This document shows, in pieces, positions 57,120 through 64,000 of a stretch of 64,000 bases of DNA (the stretch's first letter is position 1; each line of letters opens with the position of its first letter). The stretch is from assembly GCF_958450345.1 (NCBI RefSeq), contig NC_088780.1, forward strand, positions 62,271,533 through 62,335,532, read 5' to 3'. The stretch is from Calliphora vicina. Taxonomy: Eukaryota; Arthropoda; Insecta; Diptera; Calliphoridae. The notes beneath the pieces are model-generated. The model was not told the DNA's origin. It worked only from the letters and a program-made list of their open reading frames with translations, and made no database searches. Position numbers and translations under genes: made by a program.

Positions 57120-57990
57120 ATGAAATCGGACATTTTAGTAAAATTTGAAAAGCTGGCAGCTTTATTTCTTGAATTTGAAAATGATTATAATGAAATGCCA
57201 CAAGAAAGTCAAAATTCGTTTAGTATTGATCTTCAAAGGGATGAATTCAAAGATTTATGGGAAAAGTTAAAAAGAGTTATGAGACTTTCGTTACTACTAG
57301 CTCGGTAAAGGATTCAGATGAAGATTGTGATCAGGCAAAACAGTTGTATAAGGAATGTAGATTAGCCTACATAACCATTGCGGCTTTAATGGGTGAACTG
57401 TCTCAGTCTTTTATAAACAAACCAGTTTTGAGTTCAACTCATTGTGCATCTGGGATCAGTGGAGACTCAGCTACTGTGGTGAATCGTATTTCTAGCCATC
57501 ACATGAAGTTGCCACCTTGCACTATGGAAGTTTTTAAGGGCGATTATGGATCGTGGCCTTCTTTTCGAGACATGTTCACCGCAGTTTATAGCAACTGTGA
57601 GGAACTATCGGGTGTAGAAAAATTGTTCTACTTGAGACAATTTACATCTGATGAGGCTCTGGAAATTGTTAAAGATTCGACTTTGACAAATCAAGGATTT
57701 CAAAATGCCTGGAATAATCTAAGTGAGGCTTATGAAAATAAAAGGATTTTGGTCAACAGCAAATTTTATTCAACCCTTCCCACGTTAAAACTGAATCAGC
57801 TAAGGATATAAAAAAGCTTCAAAGGGACATCAATAATTGCATTTCTGTATTGAAATTACATGAGATCGATATATCTATATGGGATCCTATTTTTGTATAC
57901 CTTTGCTCTATTAATTTGTCCGTATTAACTTAGTCGTTGTGGGAACAGAGCGTGAAAAATAAGAAGGATATTCCCAAATGGTGTGACTTA
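57120..57990 (+). pseudogene. BEL/Pao gag, first part, frameshifted
   Basis: Starts at ATG 57120 and shifts frame at about 57270 (two overlapping frames, 57120-57308 and 57257-57811). It shows 'MEVFKGDYGSWPSFRDMFTA' and 'VEKLFYLRQFTSDEALEIVK', the DUF1759-type Gag segment of BEL/Pao elements. A further shift at about 57785 and a stop near 57930 precede the insertion at 57991. It would form the particle shell in an intact element; here it is dead. Confidence 0.8.
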
Positions 57991-60181
57991 AGGTACGGTC
58001 ACACACAGCTAATATTTGACGTTTATCGTCAAATATTTCATTGCCTGAATCTGACCACAAATAAAATTTAGAGCAAACAACAAAACAGATGATTTTAGTC
58101 AAACAAAATTATTTGTCGGCAAACAAAATATTTTCTTAATGTGAACAAAGTGTGACCACTAGCTACATAAATACCTAAAAAATATATAATTTGATCCTGC
58201 AAATATTTTTAAGGTTAAAGCACTTATTTCGAATTGTAAAGTCATCATTTTATTAGAGATTTATTGAATTTTGTTATCATATATTGAATTTAATTTTTCA
58301 CTTTTTGTTTGACCAAACTGCTGCGAAAAAGAATCAGTAAATATATTTGCCGTGTGGTCACACTATATCAAACACTTTCATAAAATAATTGTTTGATCAA
58401 ATAGAAAAAAACAGAAAATTATTTGCTCAGCATGGCGGAAAAATAAGAGGAGATTATTTAAATATTTTTCGTACTAAATTAAAGACACAAATTCAGAATT
58501 TTTTTTTTAAACATAAATACATATTCAATATTTCTTTAATATTTGTTATTTAAATTATTTTCACTAAATAATTGCATCAATAAATGAAGTCTTCTTCTTC
58601 ACATAAAAGTCATTCAGCCTAGGATGACATACTGGGAGAAAAACTAATTGAAGACATGAAGTCTATGTTGCGATTTTTGCAATTTTATGCGATTTATATT
58701 TTTATACGTTTAACATAGTCTGATGTTTGATTATTTTTTATTTATACATGGAGTTTGTCTATTTTCAAAATTTAAAACTGCTCATATGTACATATGGAAT
58801 ATTAACTGAAATTTTATACAGATTGAATTTAAAATCAAAGAAAATTTTTTATACATACATAAATGGTATGAATTGATTGTAATTAAAAAATAATTCTTAA
58901 ACAGTATGATCTGTTTAAATTTTTTTCTACTGCAGAAGAAGAATATCTCTAATAGCATATTTTACTTTTCTGATTTTGGTATCATATAAAAATTTTTATT
59001 ATAAATTTTTAGATAATATGATTGAATTGGAATTAATTAAAAATTTATGTAAAAAAGGTAAACATTTCCGTAAAATTTTATAATATTTGTAAACATGTTC
59101 TTATTCTGAATGAAAAAAGTTTGGAAAAAGTCGTGTTCGATTAATAATATTTATTAAAAAAACAATAAGCATTTTTACTGGAATTCAAGTTGATAGCAAG
59201 TGTAATTCAAGCCTTGAATTATAGTCAAGAAATTGAATAAAAGTTGTATTACACTTTATTTCAGTAGCATTCTCCAGTAAAAAGGAAACATTTATTCAAG
59301 CCATATGTTTTTGTTTGAATGATATTTAATTTTTCAAATATTTTTCAAGTTTAAAACTTAATTACATCTGCATTCAAGTCAAATTCCAACAAAATGTTCA
59401 AGTGCTTGAATTTTTGGGTGTTTGGTGCTTACTGGGATAAAACATAATTACATTTCGATTCAATTTCAAATATGAATTGTGATAGTAATATAATTTAATA
59501 AATAAACATTTAATAATTATATTATTAAATTGTTGAAGCTTGTTTTCATTATTTAGCGATTTTTAATTTAAGATATAGCAACACTACTTTTGCGATAACA
59601 CATGATGCAACAGCTGTTATTTGACGCTGTTTGATCTTGCAAATGAATTGCAAGATCAAATAAAAAAATACCCAAAATGCAGGAAAATATTTGCTGTTTA
59701 GTGGTCACACATTGGTCACATTACAAGAATGTTTTCATATTGGCAAATAAATTTGTTTGACCAAATTCAGCTGTTTTCTTGTTTGCAGTGCAAAAATATT
59801 TTGTGTTCAAACTAGAAACATAAAATATTTGACGCTTAAATAAAAGTACTGAAATTTCATAATTCTTTCAAATGTAAAGCAAAATCTGGTAATATTTTAC
59901 TTTCTAGAAATGTCTTTTTTATTGATGAAAGAAATTAAAGTTGTATTGCAGCTTTATTTAATAATTATTTAGAACAAATATTACCATAAATGTGACCACA
60001 AGTCAAATATATTTTCCCCTTTGTGTGTTTGATAGTATTTCGGTGTACTTTGATTAAACAAATATGGCAAATAAATGTGTACAGTGTGAACACAAAATCC
60101 ACCCATGAATTATTTGATGTAGTTTTGATCAAACATATGAAACATCTTGTGTCAAATAATTTGCGTAGTCTGACCCTACCT
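57991..60181. mobile_element. TWA-target element inserted in gag, TSD TTA
   Basis: Ends AGGTACGGTCACAC and, inverted, AGGTAGGGTCAGAC; TTA lies at 57988-57990 and 60182-60184. Removing it brings the two gag parts back into one frame. Subterminal parts are rich in 'caaatatttg' and 'gtttgaccaaa' motifs on both sides. 2191 bp, with no transposase seen. A small relative lies at 35026-35299. Confidence 0.85.
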
Positions 60182-60184
60182 TTA

Positions 60185-60640
60185 GACAATTTTTTGACTT
60201 CTCGATTTCAGTCTTTGGAAACTGTCTTTGACGTCAAATAAAGACAGATTTGGAGAATTCTGAGAATTCTTCTAGAAAAAGGAATACAACTGTTAGAGTT
60301 TACCAAACCAAAGCGTTTACCAATCATCCGTTAACTAATTGTCGAAAGTTTCTGAATAAGGATCAGGAGGGAAGATTTTTATTTGTTAAAACCCGGAAAC
60401 TTTGCATTAACTGCTTGAATGAAGGCCATATGTTGAGTGAGTGTAAGAGTAATTCTAGTTGTTCAAGGTGTTATCTTAAACACCATACTCTTCTTCACAA
60501 GGAAGTTAATACATCTGTACCAGAAATCACCAATAGAAGTAATGATGATATTCCTTCTGTATCAGGGAATAATACTACGGTACAAAGTTGTTTTGCTACG
60601 ACTTCAAAAAATATATTGTTGTTACATGGGAAAAAATGAT
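60185..60640 (+). pseudogene. BEL/Pao gag, second part with zinc knuckle
   Basis: Carries 'NFLTSRFQSLETV' and then a BEL-type knuckle pair, 'RKLCINCLNEGHMLSECKSN' and 'CSRCYLKHHTLLHKE'. A stop at 60239-60241 and a frame break near 60630 separate it from the rest. In intact relatives this domain binds RNA and protease follows; here the protease is missing. Confidence 0.8.
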
Positions 60641-60723
60641 AACAAACGACTTGCTGAGCTGAAAACCGATCGTGGACTAACAACAATTCCAGTGGAGAAG
60701 CTCCTAGTTCTTCCCACACATTA
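60637..60723 (+). pseudogene. Last codons of BEL/Pao pol
   Basis: 'RLAELKTDRGLTTIPVEKLL' 'VLPTH' and TAA match the usual end of BEL/Pao Pol proteins (a 'V..I.T..G...RP..K...LP' pattern after integrase). It follows the gag knuckle within a few bases, so protease, RT, RNase H and integrase are deleted together. Confidence 0.6.
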
Positions 60724-61388
60724 ATTTTCTTTGAGTTTTGATTTTGAAAGTGACTGGTCTCCGTTTATCGCTATTGCACGGGCAGTTTGGCTCATGACCA
60801 TACCTGGCGTACTTGTTAAAGTACTCAGCTTATGAGGAAACACTACCAGGAAACAAGGACCGTAACGCCCGCCGCTGACGGAGCCGAAGAACAAAAATGC
60901 GATTAAAAGGAGCACCGTCGCAGGGACCGTGATGATACCATCATTTAGCAGTTTAGAAGTTCCCATTATTTCGGAAGAAATGGCTCGGATGGATATCAAC
61001 TCGTAGACGACAAGGAAAAGCTATTTTTAAAATTGATGGTAACCACGGTTCCAACTCAACTTTTACCCATATTTTTGTTGAAGGACCTAGTTCGTCCGCC
61101 AACCTAAAGAGCAAGGGACTTCGTTCGTCCCAAGTCTTTGCCAAGAAACCTCGTTCGTCTGGTAATTTAGAGACCTCGTTCGTCTCAATCTAATGGTTCA
61201 AGGGACTGTCACCAATTCTATAGATCATGATACATTAACTACATAATTTTATATTTTTTTTGAATTATTTGCAGTACGTTACAATGTTGGATTGAATTGA
61301 GTACCGCCTTTGAGTGATTAAACAACGTACCCGAAAATTATCATGAATTTTTTGAAATATAATTGATATTTGAATTCTTTTTTTTTTA
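60724..61388 (+). other. BEL/Pao 3' untranslated region
   Basis: GC-richer than the surroundings, with no complete frame. It holds four imperfect 'c.t.gttcgtc' units at 61088-61180 (ctagttcgtcc, cttcgttcgtcc, cctcgttcgtct, cctcgttcgtct). Confidence 0.5.
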
Positions 61389-61791
61389 TACCCTTCAGCT
61401 TCGTGAGAAGGGTATATATAAGTTTGTCATTCCGTTTGTAATTTCTACATTTTTCATTTCCGACCCTATAAAGTATATATATTCTGGATCCTTATAGATA
61501 GCGGAGCCGATTAAGCCATGTCCGTCTGTCTGTCTGTCTGTCTGTTGAAATCAATTTTCTGAAGCCCCCAGATATCTCCGGGATCCAAATCTTCAACAAT
61601 TCTGTCAGACATACTTTCGAGAATTTTGCTATTTAAAATCAGCAAAATCCGTCCACAAATAACGGAGATATGAGCAAAAATCCGAGACAACCTCTGAAAA
61701 TTTCATCAAAAAACACAATGTATTGCATGCTTTGACAAAAAAAGCAACAAAACGTATGGTTGGATGTGCAAGTTTTGCGTATTTTGTTTTT

Positions 61792-62730
<939 letters not shown>

Positions 62731-63222
62731 TTTTTTGTGTTTTGTTTCTTTTGGCGTTGTTGTTGTTTTTTATACAACTAAACGTTTGTTTGGTTGTGTG
62801 TTGGTTTTTTTGACAAAAAAACAACAAAACGTATGTTTGGATGTGCAAGCTTTGCGTATTTTGTTTTTTTTGTGTTTTGTTTCTTTTGGTGTTGTTGTTG
62901 TTTTTTATACAACTAAACTTTTGTTTGGTTGTGTGTTGGTTTTTTTGACAAAAAATCAACAAATCGTATGTTTGAATGTGCATGCTTTGCGTATTTTGCT
63001 TTTCTTTTGTGTTTTGTTTCTTTTGGCGTTGTTGTTGTTTTTTATACAATTAAACGTATGTTTGGATGTGTGTTGGTTTCATTGCCTTGCGTATTTTGTT
63101 TTTTATTTTGGTGTTCTGTTTCGTTTGGCGTTGTTGTTGTTGTTTGTGTTCTTGATAAATTTAGGATGCTGTAAGCTGAAAGTGGGCAATGTACATACAT
63201 ACCTATATACTAATTATAAAAA

Positions 63223-63412
63223 ATAATAATGCATCCACAACAAAGGTGAAGGGTATATAAGATTCGGCATAGCCGAATATAGCACTCTTACTTGTTTTTT
63301 TGTTTTTAGTATTTTTCTTTAATAATGCATCCACAACAAAGGTGAAGGGTATATAAGATTCGGCATAGCCGAATATAGCACTCTTACTTGTTTTTTTGTT
63401 TTTAGTATTTTT
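63223..63412 (+). repeat. Tandem copy of the HINE 3' terminus, period 96 bp
   Basis: 'aataatgcatccacaacaaa' to 'gcactcttacttg' plus 'tttttttgtttttagtattt' occurs twice in direct succession ('gcatcc' at 63231 and 63327). Tandem 3' ends are known from Helitron-type elements. Confidence 0.85.
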
Positions 63413-63466
63413 CTTTTCTTTTTTTTTTTAAAAGTTCTGAGTTGCAGTATTGCATGGCCGCCGGGA

Positions 63467-63923
63467 TGTTCAAGTCTGAATGAATGGTGTCGGCACTCCC
63501 ATTCTTGGCTTTCCCTTTTTAGAACCGTTTTATCCTACATCTGATGACAGACGACAATTGGAAGCGTTAATGTCATCTGAAATATTATTTTTACTTATTT
63601 TCTTAATATAAATTTTTGTTGTTGTAATTTGGCGAATCGTCGCCATAGCTTTTTGATCTTTGAATTTTGTAAAGTTGTGTTTTTAACTCAAATTTTGAAA
63701 TTATAAATTGTTATTTAATTAATTTGTAATTAAATATAAATTGTATTGGAATTAAATTGTTAAACCCTAAATAGTGGAAAAAACAAATAAAAAGGAAAGT
63801 GATATCGATCACAATATTATTTGAATGACAAAATAAAACAAATTTTTTCTTTTGTAATTGGATATTTGGCCAGTCCTCCTGGGTTCCAAATCCTCTCCAG
63901 GGCACACCATCGGTAGATTTACA
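63467..63923 (+). repeat. 3' LTR of the BEL/Pao element
   Basis: Same start (TGTTCAAGTCTGAATGAATG) and end (GGTAGATTTACA) as the 5' LTR, with a ~38-bp deletion around 63855 and scattered substitutions. No clear purine-rich tract precedes it; the preceding bases are GC-rich (catggccgccggga). Confidence 0.85.
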
Positions 63924-63928
63924 TATAT

Positions 63929-64000
63929 AAAAGTGAATATGAAATGAAGAAACCTTTCATACAAAGTTAATTTTAAAAATCAAACATTTAGGAAACTATA
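63929..64000. other. Flank, nothing recognised
   Basis: Short AT-rich end of the window, beyond the BEL/Pao target duplication. Confidence 0.4.

Overview
This is an AT-rich, TE-laden stretch of nuclear DNA from a dipteran insect, most likely a calyptrate fly. The host genes have fly-like sequences, short GT-AG introns and one very long intron. The interspersed repeats (DINE/HINE-like elements with CAGA-type microsatellites, hAT and TWA-target MITEs, Tc1/mariner, Jockey and BEL/Pao retrotransposons) are of kinds common in fly genomes. No bacterial or organellar features were seen.

Three host genes are clear. MED21 (Mediator subunit 21) is on + at 7072-7560 with two exons. Set1, the COMPASS histone H3K4 methyltransferase, is on - from 28369 to 13619 with five exons; an 8.7 kb intron separates the large central exon from the N-SET/SET exon. 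UQCRH, the complex III hinge protein, is on + at 30755-31088 with two exons, and it shows a possible alternative C-terminus. Together these genes code for about 6.6 kb; nearly everything else is transposon-derived.

Layout. 1-6700: hAT-type elements with 8-bp target-site duplications (TSDs), a HINE copy broken by one of them, and a LINE tail. 7072-7560: MED21. 7905-13600: a hAT element, a small MITE, a decayed gene fragment, and the 3' flank of Set1. 13619-28369: Set1, whose long intron holds a rearranged palindromic Tc1 element, a second Tc1-like element with ~185-bp inverted ends, a HINE copy and two MITEs. 29700-31210: duplicated repeats and UQCRH. 31865-35310: a hAT element that still encodes a BED zinc finger and carries three nested insertions; another MITE sits inside its target duplication. 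35341-41600: further MITEs, a 186-bp tandem repeat and a Tc1 remnant. 42003-46035: a four-level nest of inverted-repeat elements. 47367-53823: a Harbinger-type MITE, a Jockey retrotransposon split by a hAT MITE, and a captured gene fragment. 53831-63923: a BEL/Pao retrotransposon delimited by two LTRs, with a broken gag, nearly all of pol missing, and three sets of later insertions including a ~300-bp CTGT microsatellite.

I see no evidence of a new enzymatic or defence system. The value of the window lies in its readable insertion history, the possible alternative UQCRH end, the Set1 intron, and gene fragments lying next to a shared terminal motif. All TIR and TSD calls were made by eye; element family names are inferences from TSD length, terminal bases and surviving coding fragments.
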